This document shows, one piece after another, positions 1 to 9,110 of a DNA stretch of 64,000 bases. Source of the stretch: Cristatella mucedo (lineage: Eukaryota; Bryozoa; Phylactolaemata; Cristatellidae); NCBI GenBank assembly GCA_009760855.2, contig WPIO01000138.1, positions 186,001 through 250,000 on the forward strand. Reading direction: 5' to 3'. The notes under the pieces are model-generated. The model was given only the letters and a program-made list of their open reading frames with translations. It did not search any database and was not told the DNA's origin. Positions within the stretch are counted from its first letter, which is position 1. Every line of letters begins with the position of its first letter. Made by a program: the position numbers and the translations under genes.

Positions 1-378
1 TCATGTCTACCTATATAGTAATACTAAATTACTATACGTTGAAAGTATTTCATCTTGCTACTCGTAGTTATGTTGTAATTGAGCCGTCTTACTTTAGATG
101 CTGCCCATTGATCCTTTTTCTGTAGCTAGAAATAATCCCCAAGGCTATCAAAGCACTTGAAAATACATTTTTGCGTTTTAAAACACAAACTACCAACTTA
201 CCATAATGCATTAGAGTCAATCAGATGCTGAATTAAACGCATCAAAGTGTGTGATTGGAATAGATAATGCCATCAAATGTCTTAAAATACCTGCACTAGA
301 AAAGTATACCTAGAATGTGACTAGCCAGCCCCTAACGTGGTAGCTAATTCGTAGCTAATGCCCGCATTTTCTAAGCTG

Positions 379-437
379 TATAAACAAAAGCGGACACGAT
401 GCCTTTCACTCACTCCTGCACTCAATCCTATCAAACG
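379..437 (+). promoter_or_regulatory. TATA box and non-coding leader exon of the peptide gene
   Basis: A TATAAAC box at 379-385 is followed about 25-30 bases later by a pyrimidine-rich stretch with TCACTC that could be the initiator. The presumed leader exon ends at G437 with an excellent donor (GTGAGT from 438). The matching acceptor is the AG at 1220-1221, four bases before the ATG at 1226, giving a 784-base first intron. The TATA spacing, donor and acceptor are seen; that they form one transcript is inference. Confidence 0.45.
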
Positions 438-1221
438 GTGAGTAGTGACAGTCGAAATGTTCTCTCGAGCTTTCTAGGATCACCACAGTGAATGTCCTAG
501 CCTCTTTAGTCGAGCTGGACTGTAGCCAAGAACGTTCTATCAGGTTTTTAGCTTCGAGATACTCATGAATTTAGTAGTTACACCTTTATCCAAATCCTGA
601 TCTACCAAGCAGCCATCTCGTTGCACACAGTGCTAGTGCTGATAGGTGCATGCGATTTGTGCAGCTCATTTGACGAGTTTCTACCGATTGGTCAACGTTG
701 CTTGTGTACTTCGCTCAAGCTAAAACTATGTTAGTCCTCATCGTGTGGCTGATTCATATCCTAAGTGATTCTACAGATAGAGTCAGATGAAGAGTAACGC
801 CTTAAGTAGATATGTAAAAAACTGAAAGTTTGAGGTCCTTAAATTCGACCGACAAAATAAATTAGTCGATAGCTACAGGCTTGAAGATTTTATGAAATTT
901 TAGACAATCCGGATGCGAACCTATGGTACATATTAATGATGTAAACGTAATAATGCACTTGATAAAGCATATCCAGGGCCGGATTCCTATTAGTTACGAT
1001 TAGAGTTTCATAATACATTCCCAAAGACGCAGTTGAAGTGGGGTAGAATTGAAAGCCATTATTTGACCATGAGACTGGGCAAGGTGAATGAAAATTTCTT
1101 CTCAAGCATTCAAGTTTTTTATTAAATAATCTACATACCATGCAGGAAACCTTAAGGTAATCAAACATTTCTGTGGATCAAGAAATAATAATTCTCACCG
1201 GACGATGCACTATAAATTCAG

Positions 1222-1781
1222 AAAAATGAAGGCTGTAATTGTCGCTGTTGTGGCTGTGTTGCTGTTTAATGCCATGATGTCGTCAGTAGGTTTTAGTCAG
1301 CCAACTTATTGAAATTATTTTGCTTGTGACTGCATGATACCTGGTGAGATTTACGTCAGCATACGAGAAACTAGTGAATACATGTTTTCTGACCAATTAA
1401 TGATATTTTGCCGAATTGATATTAGGTTTATAAGGTCGTGCATGTAAAGTGGCATGGACAATCGCTCCAAGAGTTTATTTCAGAATGTCCAGGAAACGTC
1501 TGATTTGAGCCATGAGCTGGAAGCTGAAATTGAGGAGATTTTCAAAGGTAACTAATGAAAGGGAGCCAGTGGAACAGGCCGTACCTGTGAATGAGATTGA
1601 CCTGTTAGCCCGTATTAGGTGATTACAATTATCTTGCGATTGCTTACTTTCAGTATACGCCGAAGCCAAGAGAAACTTCTTTAAAAGCCTGCTAAAGGCT
1701 GGTCTGAAGGGAAGTAAATACGCTCTGAAGTACGGTCTGAAGTATGGCCCGAAAATCGTCGATGCTGTTACAGCAAACTAG
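1222..1781 (+). CDS. Secreted cationic amphipathic peptide precursor (antimicrobial-peptide-like), three coding exons
   Basis: Coding exons are 1226-1285, 1484-1547 and 1654-1781 (TAG at 1779-1781). Introns are 198 and 106 bases with GT/AG borders (donors GTAGGT, GTAACT; acceptors TTTATTTCAG, TTACTTTCAG). Phases match: the first junction is phase 0 and the second splits a Val codon G|TA. The product is about 83 residues. Residues 1-20 are a signal peptide (Lys2, then an Ala/Val/Leu core). Residues 21 to about 41 are acidic (Glu-rich, one Asp). A Lys-Arg pair ends the propiece at residue 48. The last 35 residues hold seven lysines at 3-4-residue spacing, one Asp and no Cys, net about +6, starting NFFKSLL and containing YALK-YGLK-YGPK. 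Signal, acidic propiece, dibasic site and cationic helix is the standard plan of linear antimicrobial-peptide precursors. Family is not recognised; a venom-type or other bioactive peptide is possible. The function is inference. Confidence 0.72.
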
Positions 1782-2640
1782 TCTGCTGCACGAAAGAAAT
1801 CCACGGCTGCAGGAAATACTATGCACTGTTTCAAGTAAATAGGATGTCCTACAAACTAAAAGCTTGTTTTGAAATTTTTTCAAGCTTGTTCGCATTTTTT
1901 AACGACTGGAATTGGTAATTGCAACTATGGAGAGCTATGTTTCACTAGGTATGCAATTAGTAGAATTTATGTGTATTTTTGAATACTACACTGACCTGGG
2001 CATTTTTTCTGATGAGATATTTCTGGTGATTAGCAATACGAACTATTTGCCCGAGCACTTAATCAAGGTCATATGAAGTTCGGTGACATGCATTGGCCTA
2101 TTATGTACTGGACCTGGCAAAAAACGCGTTACGGGAAGGATCGAGGTTTAGTGTGAGTGCATAAATAAATAAGGTGTGAGCTCCAAACCACTATGTCTAC
2201 CAAAAATAGCATTCATCCTTCCAATCAAGCTACAAAAACTATATTACACTGGTGTAGGGGTGTTTATACTTATTAATAACCATGTTAACTCGGTACATTT
2301 AAAGAATTATTGATTGCCATTTATAAGTTTTACCTTCTACCCAAAAAGCGAAACATCCGTTTGAAAGAAAATATGTGAACACTAGAATATCAAATCGTGA
2401 TTTTCCAAGCATTCAATTAGCTTGGACGAGAACATTGTGTAACCACCCGCGACCTATATAAGTGCTCACCAAGTTATAAGGGGAACCTCAGTACACTTCA
2501 GATGCACATGATCCTTTATCCGTCTAACAACTGGACATTGATATACGCCTTTATCTCGGCGATTGGACTAAGTGCTGGCTCTTGTACGGCTTTCTCCAGC
2601 TTGTTTCTCTAGTCGTTGTATACCCTAAGCAATGCTGACT
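1782..2640 (+). other. Probable 3' untranslated region and flank of the peptide gene; no other gene seen
   Basis: No coding exon is supported here. The first AATAAA after the peptide stop is at 2164-2169, which would give a 3' untranslated region of roughly 400 bases; a weaker AGTAAA lies near 1833. The segment ends where the minus-strand LINE begins at about 2655. Confidence 0.35.
2455..2462 (+). promoter_or_regulatory. TATA-like box with no gene attached
   Basis: TATATAAG at 2455-2462 is followed by GTGCTCACC and, about 30 bases on, CAGTACACTTCAG. It resembles a core promoter. Any transcript would run almost at once into the L2 LINE at 2655, so it may be a beheaded neighbour of the peptide gene or chance. 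Confidence 0.15.
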
Positions 2641-2654
2641 CTGGCTATTGATTA

Positions 2655-3443
2655 GCTCTAGATCCAGGCTGGAAGTAACTAGCAAGGTGTAAAGTTTCGA
2701 TATAAAAGATCAGCAGGTCGGCCACGACCAGTTCCAATGTCTTTAATGCGAATGGTAGAAGAGAGACTTGGCGGCAGTTGCTCAAGTTCTCTTGGTCTAT
2801 TGTCGATTTCTTGAGAAGTGGCATGACTACAGATTTTTTGAAAGGTGCATGGACACGACCTAGGCTAATGACATGTTAGTGAGGTTAGTTGTGCATGGCA
2901 GCAGCAGATCAATACGATGTAGGAGCAGGATAGTGGGAAAGGGTCCGGAGGAGTGGTTGTCTTTTTCGATTAGGATACTAACTTCAGGAGTAGATCACTA
3001 GCGACATGCCTAAATGTAGACATTGAGCTGCATTTACACACATAATCGAGAGAATCGATCGGCTAGATCATCATAAGGATTGTTAGGTAAGGAGCTAAAC
3101 TGGGAGCGGTTGAGAAGATGGTTTATCGTCGACATCAGCATTTTTGATTGCGCATTTGAGTTTCAACAATTTTTTCATAGTAGCTAGACTTGGCCTTTGC
3201 TAGGATCGAATGGTACGACGTACAGTAGTCTTCATATGCCTGTCGATCGACAGTCAGTCCTGATCTTTTGCATATTTTGTGATCTTGCACTTATTATACC
3301 TGGCTAGTTCAATGTCTGTGGTAAAGCATAAGCGGTCTGGGTGAGGGTTCACAGTCCGCTTAGTCAGAGGTGCAACCTCATTGAGCGTGTCAGCCATTGT
3401 CGTGTTGTAGCTATCCACCAATGATGACATATTGGAGCGGGAA
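2655..3443 (-). mobile_element. L2-type LINE copy A, downstream part (endonuclease/RT linker and start of RT)
   Basis: On the minus strand this matches the linker and early RT of the full-length L2 at 13.5-17.0 kb (conserved STLVDSCNTT- and FTTDIELAR-like stretches, then the region before FQHGF). It stops near 2655, before the RT catalytic motif, so the 3' half is missing. The 5' part lies beyond the gypsy insertion at 7838-9110. Frames are broken. Confidence 0.75.
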
Positions 3444-3448
3444 ATGAG

Positions 3449-3756
3449 TGTGCTTCGATGCGCCTTGCACGAAGAACGCCTTGCACGAAGAACGCCAGCA
3501 CAGAACCAACACCAACAGTTTATTCTACTACAGAGCAGAGGGAGCACGACTTCACTCGCCCCTCTCTCCCCACTGAATCCCTCTCCTAGCCCAAGGCTGT
3601 GTTTTGGCCGACCCCGATGGTGAGTCCACCATCTGACTGTGGTTACCGGCCTGTCCAAACCACTCCACAGGCAGACCACAGCTATGCACCACTGGTGATA
3701 CTCCTGACAGCTGTTTAAGGAAGGAGTGGTATGGGCCTGCATATACTCAGACCACA
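3449..3756 (-). repeat. 3' LTR of the gypsy element (element reads on minus strand)
   Basis: Direct repeat of 7526-7832. It contains a TTTATTC block (AATAAA on the minus strand, a likely polyadenylation signal) and a short internal tandem repeat of TTGCACGAAGAACGCC at its left end. Bounded on the left by target duplication ATGAG and on the right by a short purine-rich run on the minus strand (AAGGGAG) that may be the polypurine tract. Confidence 0.92.
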
Positions 3757-4041
3757 GGCTCCCTTGACCTTAAGGTCACAAGTTTCCAGCTGCAATGCGA
3801 GTAGGGCACTGTACCATCGTTTAAGCAAACTCCCTTGTCCCCTGACGTACAGATCAGTCCATGACGTTGTCGGAGAACCAAAGTGGGTGCTGCAGTTCCG
3901 ACCGCATGCGAAGCTGGTGGCCGCCCCTTTCCTCTGTCCCAGCATACTCATCATCTTCGCCTCTTATCTGGGAGGGTGCTGGCAACTGAGCCGGTAATAC
4001 TGGCTCAGCGTCCGGAACTAACCTGACGTCGACACATGTCT

Positions 4042-5019
4042 TCAGATTCCGTTCACCTCGACACCAAGGCCGTGAGTCCCCGAGATCACAATCCCTTCCG
4101 GCCATTCTGATGTACACCGCGCATCGGCTGGTTTCACAAAAACCTTTTGGCCCGCTGTGTAGTTAATGGCAGATTGGGCGTTGCAGTGCTGTATCTTCTT
4201 TGGCTGGAGCGGGCACCGCCATTCATATGTAAATAACCGCCTATGAGGCACGGTTTCGCCCTTTATCCCCTCAGTCAGCGCCGAATTGTACCTGTACACC
4301 ATATCTAGTACTCCTCTACCGGTGCGAGCTGCCATGCCTTTGATAGTCCGATGCATGCTTTCGACTATGCCATTGCCTTCCGGTCGGTAAGCACACCAGT
4401 AGACGGTCTCAACGCCCCAGCGTTCGCAGAGACGCCGAGCTGCCTCAGATCAGAACGAGGCGCTGTTGTCCATCAGAAGCTGCGTAGGTGGGCCTCTCTC
4501 TCGAAAGATTTGCTCCAGCACTCTGATGATAAGGTGCACCTCTTCGCTAGGAATGTGCCGCCATAGCGTAAATCTGCTGGGCCCACAATCCACCAGCGTC
4601 AGATATTTCTCATCGCGGTAGTGCGTGACATCGATCGCAAGACGAGATCTGGGTTCGGTGACGTCAAGACTGCCTCGCTGCCACGAAATCGGCAACGGAT
4701 CCACTGATCTGCAGCGAAGACAGGAACGAACAATTCGTTCTACATCGGTTCTGCGGATGTTCGCATTAGGGTGACATAGCCTCGCCAGGTATAGCGTCCT
4801 GTCGACGCCCAGGTGGTGCAGATTGTGGAATTGCTTGAGGTCGATATTGGGAGTCGCCAAACTGACCTCAGGAGCCACGGCACCGGTACAGCAAGTCGTG
4901 AACTTCAACCACCTTTGCGGTACTCGATTCAGCTGGTCCGCTTTGTTCTCCGGCGACCTTACTAGGCTTACAGTCGTCTCCAGATTGCACTCAGTTATAA
5001 TATCTTGGAGTAGGCCCAA
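4042..5019 (-). pseudogene. Gypsy integrase, broken by an in-frame stop
   Basis: The minus-strand product has an N-terminal H-H-C-C zinc finger (HHLG ... CLRCR), then a catalytic core with the first Asp in RLAIDVTHY, the second in LLMDNSASF, and the Glu in GNGIVESMHRTIKG. A stop at 4450-4452 follows the second Asp and separates the two ORF segments 4450-5019 and 4042-4356. Integrase inserts the cDNA into the genome. It is truncated here and presumably inactive. Confidence 0.85.
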
Positions 5020-5024
5020 TCGTC

Positions 5025-6110
5025 GTCAAATTATCGTCTCTCCCATGCAGCGCGTTCTCACGGGTTTATCCCCATCGATCAATGACTTCAGCCAACCAAA
5101 CACCGAAGTTGAATCAGTCATGATTTGGACTTTCTGAAGTCCCCACGCAATAGCGATGTTAAGGCCTTTGATGACGGCTTCTAGCTCGGCGGCGTTTATA
5201 TGCTAAGTATCGTCCGGCTTTCGAAGCCAAGAGGCATCCTCAACCACTTTGCCGTCAATCTCAAGGCACGTTCCAATAGCGATGCTGCTCGCATCGCACC
5301 ACAATTTTCCACTGATGACATTGGACACCTGCCACGCTCCAGTCGCCGGATCAGAAGCTAGCACCCTGCGACGGACGTCGTGAGCAATTTCCAGAACCTT
5401 ACTCGGTACTTTGCTGTTCCAGTCCTGATCACTGGCTATACGTTGGAGATAACTCCAAGCGGGTCGCTGCCAGCCGGCTACCGAAAAATGCCCGACGAGT
5501 TGCCCACACCAAGAAAATAACTCTCGCCTAGTCAGCACTGACTGTACAGAGCCTATGGCATTATCTCGGCGCCATACGAGCTCGTTGCGTTTACTGTCGA
5601 TGCCGAGGCCTAGGACACGACCACTCTCTAATTTTTCAGGTGGTTTTGCTTCAAGTCCGTACTCGCGGAGAAGCTCAATCACACGGTCGCTTAAGACAAT
5701 ATCATTGTTCGCCAAAATGTCGTCGACATACGAATCCGTGCCGGATCTGACCCGCTCATCTATAGACAACACTTTATTTAATATAACAGTCATTATTTTT
5801 TGTGCAACGTTAAGGCCGAAACCCAGGCGAGTCAGGCAGTATCGGCGGCCATGAAATTCAACCACCAGGTACTTCCACAATGATGGGTCTACGTGAATTT
5901 GCAAATAGGCCTTACGCAGGTCCACAACGCTTACGTTTCGTCCCATTCGCCGCCATGCACGAAGTTTATTACTGCACACGTGATCCTTCAGCCGTGTGGC
6001 TCGACACGAACTGGTTGAGCTCGTGATAGTCGAGGAAGGGCTTCACTTTCCCTTTGCTGTTTTGAACCACCGCCACCAAGGGAATCAGCCCACCGCACTC
6101 CCCGTGAAAA
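5025..6110 (-). pseudogene. Gypsy reverse transcriptase and RNase H, frameshifted
   Basis: The minus strand encodes RT with LDYHELNQFVSSHTA, SVVDLRKAYLQIHVD and the catalytic SYVDDI box (YVDD where most gypsy elements have YLDD). RNase H follows with acidic residues in LWCDASS, NAAELEAVI and IMTDST. A frameshift near 5985 separates the first RT block from the rest, and a stop at 5203-5205 cuts RNase H after its first Asp. Protease lies upstream and integrase downstream. Confidence 0.85.
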
Positions 6111-6366
6111 GGTTGAAGCCAACCACACTTTATCCAGTCCTCCACTTCCCGTTCATATTCTGCTTCTACCTCAGCCGGGATGCGATATTAGGACATACGG
6201 TTCTGCAGCAAGGGGTCCTGTACGCCTTCTTTCCAGTTCCAGCCCACGTGCCAGGCGCCATCGTGGGATACTGCAGTAAAATCTTTGTCGGAGACTGTAA
6301 GCTCTCTCGAATTTCCGACCTTTGCAACTAGCGAAACGTCGGTGGCCGGGGGTGAGTGAGGGCAGG

Positions 6367-6765
6367 TTACACTGTTTCTTTCGCTGCGGATGCATCGGGT
6401 TGGTGGAGCCTCATTACCGAAGTCAACTTGGCCTTCACCGCCGTACCTCCGCTGACGCCGCCTAGAGCTCTTATGACATCCATCCCAAAGATCATGTCCC
6501 AGCCAGCAATTATATCGGTCACCAAGCAATTAACCTCCAGTGGTACTCCTCTAATAAACAAAACGACCTTACACGTAGAGGTACAGAGAGCACGGTCACC
6601 CTTCATCATCAAGATACCTTCCCTCGCAGGCTGCAGATCACGAGAGGAGGCCACAACTGATGCAAGCACCGTGCGGGAGCAGCCGGTGTCGACAAGTGCA
6701 GTAGCGAACTGGCCATTTAACATCACGCCAATGAAGGGCAGTCGCACCGAAGTCAATGGGAACAC
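6367..6765 (-). pseudogene. Gypsy retropepsin-like aspartic protease
   Basis: The 132-residue frame has the active-site motif ALVDTGCSRTVL at about residues 24-35 and a second conserved block DIIAGWDMIFGMDVI typical of retropepsins. It starts in a frame different from the zinc finger just upstream, as expected for gag-pol expression by frameshift. It ends at TAA 6367-6369, short of RT, so the polyprotein is interrupted. Confidence 0.85.
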
Positions 6766-6791
6766 TCTGGCTCAGGTGTTGACGGTTCCCC

Positions 6792-7511
6792 TTATTCGTT
6801 TTTTTGATCGCCGAACATTTTACCACACGCAGCAGCTAGATGATTCGGATCGCCGCAGATCCAGCAAAGTCGCGTGCGCGGCCCGCTGCGAAAAGGCCAG
6901 TCAGTGTACCGCCTTTGCGAGTCCGGCCTATACTGCACCACGGCACCTGGGGTCTGAGCGCGTCGATCCTCGAAACGGCCTGCGAGACATGCTTCACTTG
7001 ACGAGACAAAGTTCCTCGACATTTCAACCAGCACGGGCAAATCAGCTCTGGTAAGCGAGCACGCTGCTCGAAGTTGCCGCTTTATGTCATCGGGTAGGGC
7101 CGACACAAATGCGAGCTACAGCAAAGACTTCAGGGGATACGCGGGTGCCCCCGCTTGAGCAGCAAAGACAATAGACTCCAAGCGAACAAGGTCGGCCAAG
7201 TAGACGTCTGGCGACTCACCCTCGCGAAGTTTTCTGCTTGATAACTCGTCGTACGCGCGGAAGCAATCGGGCGAAAACGCTGAGCTGAGTGTGCGTTTCA
7301 CCTTCATATAGTCACATTTATCACTGTCCACCAGCCCCTCATAGACGGCAAAAGCTCCGCCGTACAATCACATGAGTGCGGCAAGATCGTCATCTTTGAC
7401 CTTGTTCGTCTTGGCCACGGATTCCAGTCGACGTACCCACTCGACGAAGTCCGTTTTGCCGTCACAAGGTGCGATTTTGCCTAGCATTACCATTGATGCC
7501 ATCGACTCCAT
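6792..7511 (-). pseudogene. Gypsy gag with CCHC zinc knuckle, two in-frame stops
   Basis: The likely start is the ATG whose first base is 7511, about 15 bases inside the 5' LTR. One frame runs through TGA 7368-7370 and TAG 7116-7118 to the stop at 6792-6794, with gag-like sequence continuing across both stops. Near the C-terminus is one zinc knuckle, CWICGDPNHLAAAC (C-X2-C-X4-H-X4-C), the nucleic-acid-binding part of nucleocapsid. Confidence 0.82.
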
Positions 7512-7525
7512 CCTAAAAACTAGGT

Positions 7526-7832
7526 TGTGCTTCGATGCGCCTTGCACGAAGAATGTCTTGCACGAAGAATGCCAGCACGGAACCAACACCAACAGTTTAT
7601 TCTACTACAGAGCAGAGGGAGCACGACTTCGCTCGCCCCTCTCTCCCCACTGAATCCCCTCCTAGCCCAAGGCTGTGTTTTGGCCGACACCGATGGTGAG
7701 TCCACCATCTGACTGTGGTTACCTGCCTGTCCAAACCACACCACAGGCGGACCACAGCTATGCACCACCAGTGATGCTCCTGACAGCTGTTTAAGGAAGG
7801 AGTGGTACCGGCCTGCATATACTCAGACCACA
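7526..7832 (-). repeat. 5' LTR of the gypsy element (minus strand)
   Basis: Pairs with 3449-3756. Begins TG and ends CA; flanked on the right by ATGAG at 7833-7837. On the minus strand it would supply the promoter, and gag starts about 15 bases downstream. The sequence just inside it does not obviously match a tRNA 3' end, so I do not assign a primer-binding site. Confidence 0.92.
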
Positions 7833-7837
7833 ATGAG

Positions 7838-9110
7838 AAGCAGAGGTGAAGCAGATATTCTCGCACGGACAGCATCGAAGTTAAGGGTCTTCAGGTTTCG
7901 CCATTAACAGAGAATTTTAGAGAAGAAGGTGGGCACACACTGTAGATTGAATGAGATCTGCATGTAGTCAGGTAAGCAGGATTTAGTAAGAATAGGTAAT
8001 GCCGAAGTGCAGTTGTATGCGAAAATCTGTTCGAGTATGTGACCGTAAATGTGAGTTGGACCATGAGCATGAGCCACAAGGAACAATGAGTCAGTCAATG
8101 CACGAAGTTCGGTGCTGAAAGCGTCAGATCAGTAATCAAAGTGAACGTTTAGATCACCGGTAATGATGAAGGATTATTTTTTTGCACACAGAATCAAAAT
8201 GAGATCGGAGATAAGTAAGAATTTGGTACATGGAGAGTGATAGACTACTGCCACTATCGGTAGCTTCTTTTCGGACGAGACCAAGACAATTGATTGAAAA
8301 GACTGCTTCGAGGGGAATGCAAATGGCTTTAAGTTGAATTTCGAGAGCACGATAATAGCAACTTCAGTTTTAATTGATCTAGGCGAGTTAAATAATGAGT
8401 AACCAGACAGAGTTGCTTCTTTAACTGTCGGGCAGTTTATTGATTACATCCAAGTTTTAGTTAGGGCGAGGGGGTCGAGACAATTTTTAAAAATAGGGTT
8501 GCCCATTACCGGACGTTTATTGTACATTGAGGGAGGATTCCAAAGGCAAGCGTTAAGCCTGGCCGATGGAGTTACGACAGGCATGATGACCACTGAGTTA
8601 CAGAGATTAACAGAGAGTCATGCAAGGGAGCGTACTGAGCGGTTCGAGAAAATGCTAGGAATACCCAACGACGGGTTCTGAGATAGCAGTTCCCGCCCAA
8701 CGAGCTGAGTCTGATCTGGTGGTTTCTGCCACGTCGGCAGCTACGGGTGCTTTTCTTTCGTTAATGCATAGTTCATGAATGTTAGCAACAACATTAATAC
8801 CTAGGAATGCCTTTGCTCTACGATGACGAAGCGATAACAGCTACTGACAATCATAACTATCATGCTGGTTACTAGCTGCCAGTGTAGTTAAGGCAGCCGC
8901 AGGTGTGGGAGACCCAGCCGGTCGAAGCGATAAGCCTTTAGATACCCATAGACACGTAATTTCTTTGCCTGCTATTGTTAAATAACAATCACAATAAATT
9001 TAAACAGGTCTTAGCTGTATAGTTCCCCTATACGATGCTAGCAAGAACTCTGGTTTTCGGAAGAATTCAGCAACGAACACAAACACATGTTAGAGCGCTC
9101 TATGTCAAGA
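7838..9110 (-). mobile_element. L2-type LINE copy A, 5' part with endonuclease domain
   Basis: The minus strand matches the 5' leader and endonuclease of the L2 at 13.5 kb and of the copy at 55.1 kb (shared AAATTACGTG...TATGG leader and the GGCGTT...GGAATCC segment). The 5' end near 9110 is set by homology to 55127. Endonuclease frames are broken. The right end abuts the truncated copy B. Confidence 0.75.

Larger units (their letters stand above)
3449..7832 (-). mobile_element. Ty3/gypsy-like LTR retrotransposon, complete by structure, coding regions decayed
   Basis: Both LTRs are present (308 and 307 bp), each TG...CA, and the element is flanked by the 5-bp duplication ATGAG at 3444-3448 and 7833-7837. 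Minus-strand order is gag, CCHC finger, protease, RT, RNase H, integrase, the Ty3/gypsy order (integrase after RT, unlike copia). Total length is about 4.4 kb. The insertion splits L2 copy A, whose two halves resume on each side. In-frame stops (7368-7370, 7116-7118, 6367-6369, 5203-5205, 4450-4452) and a frameshift near 5985 show it is not autonomous. By eye the LTRs are about 95% identical, so the insertion is not very recent. Confidence 0.93.

Noticed and set aside
890-1168. 92-codon minus-strand frame upstream of the peptide gene
   Set aside because: No conserved motif, no good start context, and it overlaps the inferred first intron; chance frame.
1572-1617. Extra exon between the second and third coding exons of the peptide gene (VEQAVPVNEIDLLA frame)
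   Set aside because: It would need a 24-base intron. Direct splicing 1547 to 1654 is in phase and has better sites, so this open stretch is treated as intron.
4823-5137. Plus-strand frames opposite the gypsy pol genes (also 3731-3997, 5555-5854, 6356-7054)
   Set aside because: Antisense shadows of gag/pol; the minus-strand products carry all the recognised motifs.
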